From: Chloroflexota bacterium
Lineage (GTDB): Bacteria; Chloroflexota; UBA11872
Direction of reading: 5' to 3'
Assembly (NCBI GenBank): GCA_022821905.1
Contig: JAJECS010000003.1
Span: 1 to 64,000 of the forward strand
DNA: 64,000 nt
Positions 54,428-64,000 of the stretch are shown here, piece by piece. Both the position numbers and the translations under genes were made by a program. A model generated the notes under the pieces. The model did not search any database. It had not been told where the DNA came from and saw only the letters and a list, made by a program, of their open reading frames with translations. Every line of letters starts with the position of its first letter. Positions within the stretch are counted from its first letter, which is position 1.

Positions 54428-55716
54428 ACACCCAGCCGGCCCCGAAACTGCTGGTCGTGGGCGGCGGCGGGCGCGAGCATGGGATCTGCTGGCGGCTGCG
54501 ACAGGACCGACCGCACGCGGAAATCTTCTGCGCGCCGGGCAATGCGGGAATCACGCAAGTCGCCCGAACCCTCGACATCGGCGCCGGCGACATCGACGAC
54601 CTTGTCCGGTGGGCCCGATCGGAACGTCCCGACATGGTGGTCGTTGGCCCGGAGGATCCGCTGATCGATGGACTCGTCGACGCGCTGCAAGCCATCGGCG
54701 TGCCGGCCTTCGGACCGACGCGGCGCGCGGCGGAAATCGAAGGCAGCAAGGCGTTTTCGAGTGCGTTGGTCACCCGTCTGGGCGTGCCGGCGCCCGCCCA
54801 CGAGACGTTCGACGACGTCGACGAGGCGCTGGCCTACGTGGAGGACGAACCGAGAGGAGTCGTGGTCAAGGCCGACGGCCCGGCCCTCGGCAAGGGCGTG
54901 ATCGTCTGCGGCACCCCCGAGGAGGCCGATGCGGCGATTCGCCGGATGATGGTCGACGGGGCGTTCGGCGCCTCCGGCGCGCGCGTGGTGGTGCAAGAGC
55001 TGCTGCACGGTCCCGAGCTATCGGTGCTCGCACTGTCGGACGGCACGAGCTTTCGCACCATCGGCGTGGCCCGCGACTACAAGCGCATCGGCGACGGCGA
55101 TCGCGGACCGAATACCGGCGGCGTCGGCAGCTACACGCCCGTGCCCGACGCGCCCGCGGCGCTCGTGGCGCGCGTCGAGCGCGAAGTCATTGCCCCGGTC
55201 CTGGCCGAGCTGCGGGCGGAGGGGCGACCCTACGTCGGTGTCCTATTCGCCGGACTTATCCTGACCGCGGAGGGCCCCAAAGTAATCGAGTTCAACTGCC
55301 GCATGGGCGACCCGGAGACCCAGGTCGTGCTTCCGGTGCTGCAAGGCGACTTCGTGGAGCTCATCGACGCTGCCGTGAGCGGCACGCTGGACCGCACGAA
55401 TATTGGTCCACCGCAGCAGGCGGCCGTGGCCGTCGTCGTGACATCCGCGGGCTATCCGGGCCCGTCCGAGAGCGGTCTCCCGATCGACGGGTTGGACGCC
55501 GTCGACCGCGGGCTGGTCTTTCACGCGGGCACGGAGCGGCAAGACGGCGCCGTGCGGACGGCGGGCGGGCGAGTCCTCGCGGCCGTGGGCATTGCGGACG
55601 ACCTGGGTGAAGCGCGCGACGAGGCCTACGCCATCGCCTCTTCCATCCAATTCCGAGGCGCGGGCTATCGCTCCGACATTGCCGCCGACGCGCTCGGCAT
55701 GGCGGTCGCGTCGTGA
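54418..55716 (+). CDS. purD: phosphoribosylamine-glycine ligase
   Basis: A 432-residue ATP-grasp enzyme catalysing step 2 of purine synthesis. [17 protein letters not shown] at the N-terminus is the family signature, with [16 protein letters not shown] in the ATP-grasp and [11 protein letters not shown] near the C-terminal third. It starts ten bases before the end of guaA and its stop overlaps purB (GTGA). Confidence 0.95.
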   Translation: MGINTQPAPKLLVVGGGGREHGICWRLRQDRPHAEIFCAPGNAGITQVARTLDIGAGDIDDLVRWARSERPDMVVVGPEDPLIDGLVDALQAIGVPAFGPTRRAAEIEGSKAFSSALVTRLGVPAPAHETFDDVDEALAYVEDEPRGVVVKADGPALGKGVIVCGTPEEADAAIRRMMVDGAFGASGARVVVQELLHGPELSVLALSDGTSFRTIGVARDYKRIGDGDRGPNTGGVGSYTPVPDAPAALVARVEREVIAPVLAELRAEGRPYVGVLFAGLILTAEGPKVIEFNCRMGDPETQVVLPVLQGDFVELIDAAVSGTLDRTNIGPPQQAAVAVVVTSAGYPGPSESGLPIDGLDAVDRGLVFHAGTERQDGAVRTAGGRVLAAVGIADDLGEARDEAYAIASSIQFRGAGYRSDIAADALGMAVAS

Positions 55717-57056
55717 TTTCCCGCTATACCCGACCCGAGATGGGCGCAATCTGGGACCGCCAGATGTATTTCGAATTCCAGCGGCGCGTCGAGATTGCCG
55801 CGGTCAACGCCTGGGCGCGGGACGGACGAATTCCCGCCGACGACGCGGCCCTGTTGCAGCGCGCCAGCTTCACCCTCGAGCGCATCGACGAGCTCGAGCG
55901 AACCAGCGATCACGAGACCAACGCGTTCGTGGACGCCCTGGCCGAGTCGGTGGGTCCCGAGGGCCGCTGGCTGCATCTGGGCCTCACCTCGTCCGACGTG
56001 CTGGACACGGGGTTGGCGCTGCAACTCGTCGCGTCCGCCGACCACCTGCTCAGCCGCCTGGACGATCTGTCGCAGGTCCTGACGCGGCTGGCGCTGGAAC
56101 ATCGCCGGACGCTGATGATCGGACGCAGTCACGGCGTGCACGCCGAGCCGATCACCTTCGGACTCAAGCTGCTGATTTGGATCGACGAGGTGCGGCGTCA
56201 GCGTCAGCGGCTGTGCGACGCGCAGTCGACCGTGAGCGTGGGCAAGTTTTCGGGATCGGTGGGCACGCATGCCCACGTGCCGCCGCGGGTCGAGGAATGG
56301 GCTTGCGCCGAGCTTGGGTTGACCGCGGCGCCCGTGACGAACCAGATCGTGCAGCGCGACCGCCACGCCCATTTCATGACCACGCTGGCCGGCATTGCCA
56401 GCTCGCTCGACAAGTTCGCCACCGAGATTCGCAGCCTCCAGCGCACCGAGATCCGCGAGGCCGAAGAGCCGTTCGAAGAGGGCCGCCACGGGTCGTCCTC
56501 CATGCCGCACAAGCGCAACCCGTCGCGCTGCGAGCGCGTCTCCGGCCTCGCGCGGCTGGTCCGGTCCAACGCCCAGGCGGCGCTGGAAAACGTGGCGCTG
56601 TGGCACGAGCGCGACATCAGTCATTCGTCGGCGGAGCGCGTGCTCATCCCCGACTCCTGCATGGCGCTGGACTACATCCTGTGGCTCTTCACCAACGTGA
56701 TGCGCGACCTGCGCGTCTACCCGGAACGAATGCGCGCGAACGTGGACATGACCGGCGGCCTCATCTATTCGCAGGGGGTCTTGCTGGCCCTGGTGCGCGC
56801 CGGCATGTCGCGCCAGGATGCCTACGCCATCGTGCAGGATCACGCCGGTACCGCATGGACCAGCGGAGCGTCGTTCCGCGACCTGATCACCGGCGATCCG
56901 CGCGTGACCGACCGGCTGACGCCCGACGCCCTGGACGAGGCATTCAGCCCAGCCCCGCATTTGAAATGGATCGACGCCGCGTACGAGAGACTAGGCTTGA
57001 ACGATGACGCCGCGCCGGGCGCCCCGGCGCAACAGGCGGAGGTGAGCCCGACATGA
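55713..57056 (+). CDS. purB: adenylosuccinate lyase
   Basis: A 447-residue fumarase-superfamily lyase acting at two purine steps (SAICAR to AICAR and adenylosuccinate to AMP). It begins [14 protein letters not shown], has HLGLTSSDVLDTGLALQL and IGRSHGVHAEPITFG, and the signature GSSSMPHKRNPSRCERV. The GTG start overlaps the purD stop, and its end overlaps purC (ATGA). Confidence 0.96.
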   Translation: MISRYTRPEMGAIWDRQMYFEFQRRVEIAAVNAWARDGRIPADDAALLQRASFTLERIDELERTSDHETNAFVDALAESVGPEGRWLHLGLTSSDVLDTGLALQLVASADHLLSRLDDLSQVLTRLALEHRRTLMIGRSHGVHAEPITFGLKLLIWIDEVRRQRQRLCDAQSTVSVGKFSGSVGTHAHVPPRVEEWACAELGLTAAPVTNQIVQRDRHAHFMTTLAGIASSLDKFATEIRSLQRTEIREAEEPFEEGRHGSSSMPHKRNPSRCERVSGLARLVRSNAQAALENVALWHERDISHSSAERVLIPDSCMALDYILWLFTNVMRDLRVYPERMRANVDMTGGLIYSQGVLLALVRAGMSRQDAYAIVQDHAGTAWTSGASFRDLITGDPRVTDRLTPDALDEAFSPAPHLKWIDAAYERLGLNDDAAPGAPAQQAEVSPT

Positions 57057-57934
57057 CGACTAGCACGGTTACCCAAACCGATCTGGAGGGCCTGCGGCTA
57101 CTCAACCGCGGGAAAGTGCGTGACATTTACGACCTCGACGACAAGCTGCTGATCGTCACCACCGACCGCATTTCGGCATTCGACCACGTGCTGCCAACGG
57201 CCATTCCGGACAAGGGCGCCGTGCTCACGGGCATGTCGGAGCGCTGGTTCGGTCTCACCGAGGACATCGTGCCGAACCACCTCATCACGACCGACGTGGA
57301 CGCCATGGGCGACGACGTGGGCCGGCACGCCGACGTGCTGCGCGGCCGGACGATGTTGGTCAAGCGCGCCGAGCGCATCGACGCGGAGTGCGTGGTGCGC
57401 GGCTACATCACCGGCTCCGGCTGGGTGGACTATCAGCGCAGCGGTCAGATCTGCGGCATCGACATCCCGTCGGGGATGCAGGAAGCCGAGCCCTTCGCCG
57501 ACACGCTGTTCACGCCGGCGACGAAAGCCGAGACCGGCCACGACGAGAACATCAGCTTTGCCCAGCTGAGCGACCTGGTGGGGGCCGAGCTCGCCGGGCG
57601 CCTGCGGGACGTCAGCATTGCGGTGTACTCCCGCGGCCGCGACTACGCGGGCGAGCGCGGCATCATCCTGGCCGACACGAAGTTCGAGTTCGGCTGGGTC
57701 GACGGGGAGCTGACCCTGATCGACGAGGTCCTCACGCCGGACTCTTCCCGGTTCTGGGACGTGGAGGAATACGACGTGGGCCTTTCGCCGCCCAGCTTCG
57801 ACAAGCAGATCGTGCGCAACCACCTGATCGAGATCGGCTGGGATCGGGAACCTCCGATCCCCGCGCTGCCGGACGAGATCGTGGAGCGCACCGCCGCGCG
57901 CTATCGCGACATCCGCGAGCGCCTGGCGGCGTGA
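57053..57934 (+). CDS. purC: SAICAR synthase
   Basis: A 293-residue phosphoribosylaminoimidazole-succinocarboxamide synthase of the longer, yeast-like type. Signatures include LLNRGKVRDIYDLDDKLL, TDRISAFDHVLP, ECVVRGYITGSGW and ADTKFEFGWVDGEL with LIDEVLTPDSSRFW. It condenses CAIR with aspartate. Overlaps purB and purS by four bases each. Confidence 0.95.
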   Translation: MTTSTVTQTDLEGLRLLNRGKVRDIYDLDDKLLIVTTDRISAFDHVLPTAIPDKGAVLTGMSERWFGLTEDIVPNHLITTDVDAMGDDVGRHADVLRGRTMLVKRAERIDAECVVRGYITGSGWVDYQRSGQICGIDIPSGMQEAEPFADTLFTPATKAETGHDENISFAQLSDLVGAELAGRLRDVSIAVYSRGRDYAGERGIILADTKFEFGWVDGELTLIDEVLTPDSSRFWDVEEYDVGLSPPSFDKQIVRNHLIEIGWDREPPIPALPDEIVERTAARYRDIRERLAA

Positions 57935-58227
57935 GCGGCCTGCCCCAGATCTACACCGCGCACGTATTCGTGCGCCTCAAACCGGGCGTCAACGATCCGC
58001 CGGGGGCCACCGTCGCGGCCGGCTTGCGAGACCTTGGCTTCGACGGCATTCGGGACGTGCGCGTCGGCAAGATCGTCGATGTCGAGCTGGTCGCCCCGGA
58101 CGCCGCCACCGCGCGGGAGCGCGTGAACGCCATGTGCGAGCAGTTGCTGACCAATCCCGTGATCGAGGATTTCGAGATGGAGCTGATCGAGCCGCAACCG
58201 CTCAAGCTCAGCGACACCGCCTGGTAG
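57931..58227 (+). CDS. purS: FGAM synthase subunit PurS
   Basis: A 98-residue small subunit of the three-part FGAM synthase. TAHVFVRLKPGVNDPPGATV and LGFDGIRDVRVGKIVDVEL are diagnostic. It bridges PurL and PurQ. GTG 57931 overlaps the purC stop. The frame is open upstream within purC but that segment is a shadow. Confidence 0.93.
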   Translation: MSGLPQIYTAHVFVRLKPGVNDPPGATVAAGLRDLGFDGIRDVRVGKIVDVELVAPDAATARERVNAMCEQLLTNPVIEDFEMELIEPQPLKLSDTAW

Positions 58228-58232
58228 CCGGC

Positions 58233-58925
58233 GTGCGCGCGGCGGTCATCGTATTTCCGGGCAGCAACTGCGACACCGACACGCACCACGCGCTGGCGGA
58301 AGTGATGGGGGTGCCGACCGATCTCGTCTGGCACGCCACTCCCTCGTTGGACGGCTACGACCTCGTGGTGCTGCCGGGCGGATTCAGCTACGGCGACTAC
58401 CTGCGCACCGGGGCGATGGCGGCGCAAGCTCGCGTGATGCGCGCCGTTCGCGAAGCGGCTGACCGCGGCGTGCCCGTGCTCGGCATCTGCAACGGCTTCC
58501 AGATTCTGCTCGAAGCGGGGCTGCTCCCCGGCGCGATGCTGCCCAACGCCTGCGTCGAGTTCCGGTGTGAATGGGTGCACGTGCGCGTCGAGACGGGCCG
58601 CACGCCGTTTACCGCATCGGCCGACGTGGGCCAGGTCCTGCGCATGCCCATCGCGCACGGCGAGGGCAACTATGTCGCGGACCGCGCCACCCTGGATGAG
58701 CTGCACGACAACGATCAGGTGGTCTGGCGCTACACCGACGCCGACGGCCGACGCACGGCCGGGGCCAACCCCAACGGCTCGGTGGGCGATATCGCGGGCG
58801 TCTGCAACGCGCGGGGCAATGTGGTTGGGCTCATGCCCCACCCCGAGCGCTGCAGCGAGACCGCGCTGGGCGGCGCCGATGGGCGCATGGTGTGGGAGTC
58901 CGTGCTCGCTCGCGTGGCCGCGTGA
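58233..58925 (+). CDS. purQ: FGAM synthase subunit PurQ (glutaminase)
   Basis: A 230-residue class I glutamine amidotransferase. [17 protein letters not shown] opens it, [19 protein letters not shown] follows, the nucleophile is in [19 protein letters not shown] and the catalytic H/E in GLMPHPERC. It supplies ammonia to PurL. GTG 58233 is five bases after purS; its stop overlaps purL (GTGA). Confidence 0.94.
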   Translation: MRAAVIVFPGSNCDTDTHHALAEVMGVPTDLVWHATPSLDGYDLVVLPGGFSYGDYLRTGAMAAQARVMRAVREAADRGVPVLGICNGFQILLEAGLLPGAMLPNACVEFRCEWVHVRVETGRTPFTASADVGQVLRMPIAHGEGNYVADRATLDELHDNDQVVWRYTDADGRRTAGANPNGSVGDIAGVCNARGNVVGLMPHPERCSETALGGADGRMVWESVLARVAA

Positions 58926-61144
58926 CCGCACCCGCCGATCGCGCCGTCCCCGACGACGCCGCGCTGCGCGAAGTCGCGCTGACGCGGGACGAATACCACC
59001 AGGCCTTCGACCTGCTCGACCGCGCCCCGAACGCGGTGGAACTGGGAATCATCGGCGGCATGTGGAGCGAGCACTGCGGCTACAAGCACTCGCGCCCGCT
59101 GCTGCGCCGCTTTCCGGGCACGGGTCCGCAAGTTCTCATCGGCCCCGGCGAGGAGAACGCCGGCGCCGTGGACATCGGCGACGGGCTGGCCATCGTGATG
59201 AAGGTCGAGAGCCACAACCACCCGAGCGCGGTCGAACCGTTTCAGGGCGCGGCCACCGGGGTGGGTGGAATCCTGCGCGACATCTTCACCATGGGCGCCC
59301 GGCCCATTGCCATCCTCGACAGCCTGCGCTTCGGCTCCCTCGACGACGCCCGCAGCCGATTCCTGGCCAACGGCGTGGTGGGCGGCATCGCCTGGTACGG
59401 CAACTGCATCGGCGTGCCCACGGTCGGCGGCGAGATCCAGGTGGCGCCGTGCTATGCGGGCAATCCGCTGGTCAATGCCATGTGCGCGGGACTGATTCGC
59501 CATGAAGACCTGACCAGCGCCGCCGCCTCGGGACCGGGCAATCCCCTGATCCTCGTCGGCACGGACACGGGACGCGACGGCATCCACGGCGCCACGTTCG
59601 CCTCGGTGGAAGACCCGGAGGCCTCTCACCGGGGCGTGGTGCAGGTCGGCAATCCCTTCATGGAAAAGCTGCTGCTCGAGGCCTGCCTGGAAGCGCTGAC
59701 GACGGGAGGCGTGGCGGGACTCCAAGACCTGGGAGCGACGGGCCTCACCAGCGCCACCATCGAAGCCGCGGAACGCGGCGGCTGCGGCGTCACTATCGAC
59801 GTGGCGCGAGTCTCGCAGCGCGCCGACCGCATGACGCCTTACGAAATTATGTTAAGTGAAAGCCAGGAGCGCATGCTGGTCGTGGCGCACGCCGGGCGTG
59901 AGGACGAGGTCCGCGCCGTCTTCACCAAGTGGGGACTGCACAGCGACGTCATCGGCCATGTGGCCGACGGGCAGGACGTGCACGTCACCGAGGGTTCGGT
60001 CGACGTGGCGCGGTTGCCGGTGTCGATGCTGGTCGACGCCCCGACCTACGAGTTCCCCGTCGAGCGACCCGCCTACCTGGACGATGTCCAACAGTTAAAC
60101 GTCGAGGACGTGCCCGAGCCCGCCAATCTCTCCGAGACGTTGCTCACCATGGTCGCCTCGCCCAACATCGCCAGCCGACGCGGCGTCTACCGTCAATACG
60201 ACCACATGGTGGGCACGCACACGATTGGACCGCCGGGCGGTGACGCGGCGGTGCTGCGCATCAAGGGAACGGACCGCGCCATTGCGCTGTGCACCGACGG
60301 CAACGCGCGGCATTGCTACCTGGACCCGTTTCACGGCGGCGCCATGGCGGTCGCCGAGGCCGCGCGCAACGTGTCCTGCACCGGCGCCATGCCGCTCGCG
60401 ATCACCAACTGCCTCAACTTCGGCTCGCCGGAAGACCCCGCAGTCTACTACCAGCTCTCGCGCGTGATCGACGGCATGACCGCGGCCTGTGAAGCGCTCG
60501 GCACCCCGGTGGTCAGCGGCAATGTGAGCCTCTACAACGAATCCGGCGACCAGGCCATCTGGCCGACGCCGGTGGTCGGCATGCTCGGCCTGCTCGAACA
60601 GGCCAACGCGACCTGCGGCATTGGGTTCGGCGCCGAGGGCGACATCGTGGGATTGCTCGGCGACACGCCGCCGGAGCTCGACGGCAGTGAGTACCTGGCA
60701 GTCGTCCACGGGCAGGTTGCCGGAGCGCCAACCATTGATCTCGAAGCCGAGCTGGCCGTGCAGACCGTGCTCCGCGATCTGATCCAGGCCGGGCTGCTGG
60801 CTTCGGCCCACGACTGCAGCGATGGCGGACTGGCGGTCGCCGTCGCCGAGAGCGCCTTCGCGGGCGGCATCGGCGTGGACCTCGAAGCTGGTTCACCTCA
60901 CGAGCGGGACGACGTGACGCTATTCGGCGAGGCTCCGTCCCGAATCGTGATCAGCGCCACGGCCGAGGCGTGGCCGGACGTGGAACACCTTGCGGCAGCA
61001 GCAGGCGTCTCCGTGCGCGAGCTGGGCCGCGTCGGCGGCGACCGGTTGCGCCTCGGTCGCATCGACGTGGCGCTCGACGAGGCTCACCGAGCCTGGGACC
61101 AGGGCCTGGATACCGCACTCGCCGGACGCCAGTCGAACGGTTAA
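58922..61144 (+). CDS. purL: FGAM synthase subunit PurL
   Basis: A 740-residue ATP-dependent synthetase subunit of the small PurL type that works with PurS and Pur[41 protein letters not shown] and [11 protein letters not shown] are typical, and [17 protein letters not shown] lies near the end. It converts FGAR to FGAM. A 144-base gap separates it from purF; a short GGGG/CCCC palindrome within that gap is too small to call a terminator. Confidence 0.95.
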   Translation: MTAPADRAVPDDAALREVALTRDEYHQAFDLLDRAPNAVELGIIGGMWSEHCGYKHSRPLLRRFPGTGPQVLIGPGEENAGAVDIGDGLAIVMKVESHNHPSAVEPFQGAATGVGGILRDIFTMGARPIAILDSLRFGSLDDARSRFLANGVVGGIAWYGNCIGVPTVGGEIQVAPCYAGNPLVNAMCAGLIRHEDLTSAAASGPGNPLILVGTDTGRDGIHGATFASVEDPEASHRGVVQVGNPFMEKLLLEACLEALTTGGVAGLQDLGATGLTSATIEAAERGGCGVTIDVARVSQRADRMTPYEIMLSESQERMLVVAHAGREDEVRAVFTKWGLHSDVIGHVADGQDVHVTEGSVDVARLPVSMLVDAPTYEFPVERPAYLDDVQQLNVEDVPEPANLSETLLTMVASPNIASRRGVYRQYDHMVGTHTIGPPGGDAAVLRIKGTDRAIALCTDGNARHCYLDPFHGGAMAVAEAARNVSCTGAMPLAITNCLNFGSPEDPAVYYQLSRVIDGMTAACEALGTPVVSGNVSLYNESGDQAIWPTPVVGMLGLLEQANATCGIGFGAEGDIVGLLGDTPPELDGSEYLAVVHGQVAGAPTIDLEAELAVQTVLRDLIQAGLLASAHDCSDGGLAVAVAESAFAGGIGVDLEAGSPHERDDVTLFGEAPSRIVISATAEAWPDVEHLAAAAGVSVRELGRVGGDRLRLGRIDVALDEAHRAWDQGLDTALAGRQSNG

Positions 61145-61288
61145 GATGCGGCAGGGAGGGAATCGGGGGTAACCCCGCTGGCATTTACGCGATCCAGTCC
61201 ACGCGGGCCGACGCCGCCCAACACACCGGCGCCGGCAAGATTCCGAGTCCCGTCGCACCCTCTCCCGATCTACGAACCAGCGGCCCCC

Positions 61289-62782
61289 TTGGGCCTGCCG
61301 AACCTGCGCGAAGCCTGCGGCGTCGTGGCGGTCTATGGCCCCGACGCGGATGTCGCCGCCCTGGCCTACGTGGGGCTATACGCCGTCCAGCATCGGGGAC
61401 AGGAGGGCGCCGGCATCACGCTGGGGAACGGCGAGGACCTCTACACCGTCAAGGACGAGGGTCTGGTCTCGCAGGTATTTCGCGGCGACATCCTGGCGGA
61501 AGCCCACGGACATCTCGCGATCGGGCACTGCCGCTACTCCACCAGTGGCTCGAACACCACGCAGAACATTCAGCCGGTGCTGCAAGCGACCGACGTGGGG
61601 CCGATATCCGTGGCCCACAACGGCAACATCGTCAACGCCTTGCACCTGCGGGACTCGAACGGCGAAGCGGGCTATCACACCACGGCCACGTCCGACACGG
61701 CGGTCATTGCGCAGGCGATTGCCGGCGCACCCGGCGCCAGCGTGTTCGAGCGGGTGTGCCATACCGTGCCACGGCTTCAGGGCTCGTTTTGCCTGGCCGT
61801 GGCCACCCCAAATGAAGTCATCGTCGCGCGCGACTCCATGGGCAACCGCCCGCTGTGTCTCGGCTCGATCGACGGCGCCTGGATCGTCACCTCGGAAACG
61901 TGCGCATTGGACGCGGTTGGCGCCCAGTTCGAACGGGAAATCGAGCCCGGCGAGGTCCTGGCCATCGGCGCCAACGGCCTGAAATCCCAGCACGCCACGC
62001 CGCCGCACCGTCACGCCCTCTGCGCCTTCGAGTACATCTATTTCACGCGGCCCGACTCGTCCCTCAGGGGCGAGTTGGTCCATTCCGTCCGTCGCGAGAT
62101 GGGGCGCCGCCTGGCCCTGCAGAATCCCGTGGACGCGGACCTCGTAGTGGGCGTGCCGGACTCCGCCATCGCCGCCGCGACCGGCTATGCCGAGGCGAGC
62201 GGCCTGCCCTATGCCGACGGATTCCTGCGCAATCGCTATATCGGTCGCACGTTCATCGAGCCGTCTACCGAGCTGCGCAAGCTGTGGGTGCGGCTGAAGT
62301 ACAACGCGCTGCCGAGCGTCACGCGCGGCAAGCGCGTGGTCATGGTCGACGACAGCATCGTGCGCGGCACGTCGCAGCACCAGCTGGTGGATCTGCTGCG
62401 TGACCGAGGCGGCGCGAGCGAGGTTCACGTGCGCATCACCGCCCCGCCGATCCGCTGGCCCTGCTTCCTCGGCATCGACATCCCCGATCCCGACGAGCTG
62501 ATCGCACACGAGCGCCCGGTGGCCGACGTGTGCGGGGCCATCGGCGCCGACAGCCTTGACTACCTCAGCATCCCGAACCTGGTGGCCGCCACCCGCCAGG
62601 CCCACGGCGAGCTGTGCCTGGGTTGCTTTACGCGCGACTACCCCATCGACGTGCAGCTGGCGTTCGACAAGTTCGAGCTCGAGCGGCCAACCGAGCTGCA
62701 GACCGCGCCGGTGTTCCCCCGCCAGGCCGCGATGTTTCCGCTGGAGGAGACCGAGTCCGAGTCCACCGAGAACGGTGCATGA
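61289..62782 (+). CDS. purF: amidophosphoribosyltransferase
   Basis: A 497-residue enzyme of the first committed purine step. The TTG start gives MGLPNLREA, a nine-residue propeptide whose removal would expose the nucleophile Cys10 (ACGVVAVYG), as in Bacillus. The glutaminase loop YSTSGSNTTQN and the PRPP motif VVMVDDSIVRGTS are present. All four 4Fe-4S ligands of the Bacillus type appear: C in HALCAFEYIYF, C in RWPCFLG and both in CLGCF. The start codon is the weak point because no ATG or GTG is available nearby. Its end overlaps purM (ATGA). Confidence 0.93.
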   Translation: MGLPNLREACGVVAVYGPDADVAALAYVGLYAVQHRGQEGAGITLGNGEDLYTVKDEGLVSQVFRGDILAEAHGHLAIGHCRYSTSGSNTTQNIQPVLQATDVGPISVAHNGNIVNALHLRDSNGEAGYHTTATSDTAVIAQAIAGAPGASVFERVCHTVPRLQGSFCLAVATPNEVIVARDSMGNRPLCLGSIDGAWIVTSETCALDAVGAQFEREIEPGEVLAIGANGLKSQHATPPHRHALCAFEYIYFTRPDSSLRGELVHSVRREMGRRLALQNPVDADLVVGVPDSAIAAATGYAEASGLPYADGFLRNRYIGRTFIEPSTELRKLWVRLKYNALPSVTRGKRVVMVDDSIVRGTSQHQLVDLLRDRGGASEVHVRITAPPIRWPCFLGIDIPDPDELIAHERPVADVCGAIGADSLDYLSIPNLVAATRQAHGELCLGCFTRDYPIDVQLAFDKFELERPTELQTAPVFPRQAAMFPLEETESESTENGA

Positions 62783-63798
62783 GCACCGCGCCGCGGTCGG
62801 TCTATGCGGACGCCGGCGTCGACCTCGACCACAACGACGCGCTGAAAGCCGCGCTGCGACAGGCTGTCGCCAGCACGTCGGACGATGCGTCGCTGCCCGG
62901 ATTCGGCGCCTTTGCCGGCGGCCTGCGCTTGCCTTCGGGCATGCGAGACCCGGTGCTGCTGGCGAGCACGGACTCGCTGGGCACGAAGCTGCTGCTCGCG
63001 CTGGCGTGGGATCGTCCCGAGCTCGCCGGCGGCGACATCGTGCGGCATTGCATGAACGACCTGGCCGTGCAGAACGTGCGTCCGCTGGCGTTTCTGGACT
63101 ACGTGGCAGCAGCGCATCTCGAGCGCGACGTGGTCACGCGATTGGTGCGCGGCATCGCCGACGCTTGCCGCGCCGAGGGCGTGACGCTCATCGGCGGCGA
63201 GTCGGCGCAGTTGCCCGACACCTATCGACCCGGCGCTTACGACCTCGCCGGTACGGTGGTCGGCGTCGCCGACCAGGCCGACCTGGCGGATTCCGCCAAC
63301 ATCCGCGAGGGAGACGTCTGCATTGGGCTGCCGGCGGCGGGTCCGCATACCAATGGCTACAGCCTGGTCCGGCGCGCCCTGGAGCGAGGGAACCCAACGG
63401 CGCCGCTCGGCGAGACCACCGTGATCGACGCCGCGCTCACACCCCACGAGTCCTACGTGGAGCCGCTGCTCCGAGCTTTTCGGGTTCCGGGCGTGCATGC
63501 GGCGGCCCACATCACCGGCGGCGGGCTCATTGACAACCTGCCGCGTGTACTTCCAGAGGGCCTTGCGGCGCGGCTGTCGCCCGCGGCGTGGGCGATTCCG
63601 CCGCTGTACCCATGGATCGAGGAGACCGCCGCGGTCACCCGCGAGGAGATGTATCGGGTCTTCAACATGGGCGTCGGCGTCGTCATCGTGTGCCGGCCCG
63701 ATGCCGGCGCAACCCTGCTGGCCAAGCTACCCGGCGCGTTCGTGGCCGGATCGGTAGCGCCGCGCGACGGCGCGGCGGTGGAGCTTATCGACGCGTGA
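62779..63798 (+). CDS. purM: AIR synthase (phosphoribosylformylglycinamidine cyclo-ligase)
   Basis: A 339-residue ATP-dependent cyclase. The N-terminal YADAGVDLDHNDALK matches the usual YxxAGVDI opening. LASTDSLGTKLLLA, GGESAQLPDTYRPGAYDLAG and PAAGPHTNGYSLVRR are diagnostic, with HITGGGLIDNLPRVLP in the C-terminal half. It makes AIR from FGAM. ATG 62779 overlaps the purF stop. Confidence 0.95.
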   Translation: MSTAPRSVYADAGVDLDHNDALKAALRQAVASTSDDASLPGFGAFAGGLRLPSGMRDPVLLASTDSLGTKLLLALAWDRPELAGGDIVRHCMNDLAVQNVRPLAFLDYVAAAHLERDVVTRLVRGIADACRAEGVTLIGGESAQLPDTYRPGAYDLAGTVVGVADQADLADSANIREGDVCIGLPAAGPHTNGYSLVRRALERGNPTAPLGETTVIDAALTPHESYVEPLLRAFRVPGVHAAAHITGGGLIDNLPRVLPEGLAARLSPAAWAIPPLYPWIEETAAVTREEMYRVFNMGVGVVIVCRPDAGATLLAKLPGAFVAGSVAPRDGAAVELIDA

Positions 63799-63817
63799 GC
63801 GCGCCGGAGGCCGCTTG

Positions 63818-64000
63818 ATGCGGCTCGGCATCATGGCCTCGGGCCGCGGGTCCAACGCGCGCGCGATCCTCGCGGCCGTTCGGGATGGCCGGCTGCGCGC
63901 GGACGTGCCGGTGCTGGTGTGCAACCGCGCGGATGCCGGGGTTCTGGACGTGGCGCGGGAGTTCGACGTGCCCGCTCACGTCGTCGTCCGCAGCGACTTC
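63818..64000 (+). CDS. purN: GAR transformylase (partial, cut by window end)
   Basis: The first 61 codons of a formyltransferase: MRLGIMASGRGSNARAIL is the family opening, followed by VPVLVCNRADAGVLDVA. PurN transfers a formyl group from 10-formyl-THF to GAR, the third purine step. It starts 19 bases after purM, consistent with continuation of the operon beyond the window. Confidence 0.9.
   Translation, partial: MRLGIMASGRGSNARAILAAVRDGRLRADVPVLVCNRADAGVLDVAREFDVPAHVVVRSDF

Overview
The window is a GC-rich bacterial chromosome segment, densely coded, with many GTG starts and many 4-base stop/start overlaps (ATGA or GTGA). Uncultivated Chloroflexota (for example a SAR202/Dehalococcoidia-like or sponge-associated lineage) is the best guess. 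This is an inference from gene content: an extracytoplasmic module recalled from Chloroflexota proteins on the solute-binding protein at 12.5 kb, bacterial ERG24-like reductases, a rimB-rimK-aspartoacylase set, many amidohydrolases, and dispersed palindromes of the SVIPAEAGIQ type. No rRNA, tRNA or CRISPR array was seen.

Layout. 0.2-4.9 kb, minus strand: rimB-rimK-aspartoacylase cluster and katG. 5-10.4 kb: small enzymes and two tandem 379-residue ERG4/ERG24-type sterol reductase homologues. 10.5-12.2 kb: a receiver protein and a receiver-PP2C phosphatase. 12.5-15.9 kb: an orphan family 5 solute-binding protein facing a FIST protein. 16.1-20.9 kb: an accessory island with a large adenine DNA methyltransferase (possibly a type IIG enzyme), then a retron whose ncRNA (19010-19145) and reverse transcriptase-TIR fusion (19176-20702) can both be read from the sequence, then palindromic repeat elements. 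21.2-23.0 kb: small metabolic genes. 23.2-28.5 kb: a complete livKHMGF-type ABC transporter. 28.5-31.7 kb, minus strand: methyltransferase, phosphoesterase, Rieske ferredoxin and amidohydrolase. 31.75-35.9 kb: pyruvate kinase, a LutB-LutA fusion and an HD phosphohydrolase, translationally coupled. 36.0-40.3 kb: two tandem DppB-DppC permease fusions separated by a decayed copy of the HD gene's 3' end. 40.4-43.7 kb: GNAT, cyclase, Nudix and PHP enzymes. 43.7-46.1 kb: Lon. 46.2-51.8 kb: mreBCD-mrdA-rodA. 51.8 kb to the edge: thrB and a purine operon guaA-purD-purB-purC-purS-purQ-purL-purF-purM-purN, cut by the window end.

The most interesting system is the retron. An a1/a2 inverted repeat of 17 base pairs brackets a 136-nt ncRNA just upstream of a reverse transcriptase with the retron hallmarks NAxxH, YADD and VTG, fused to a C-terminal TIR domain. 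The likely logic is that phage perturbation of the RT/msDNA complex releases TIR NAD-consuming activity. The gene is visibly richer in A and T than its surroundings and lies between a DNA methyltransferase and mobile-looking palindromes, as expected of a transferred defence cassette.

Other points worth attention are a composite palindromic repeat family with a conserved 27-nt spacer, one arm of which sits in frame inside the methyltransferase gene; the permease fusions with diverged EAA coupling loops; and a Lon protease whose catalytic serine motif reads GPASG instead of GPSAG.
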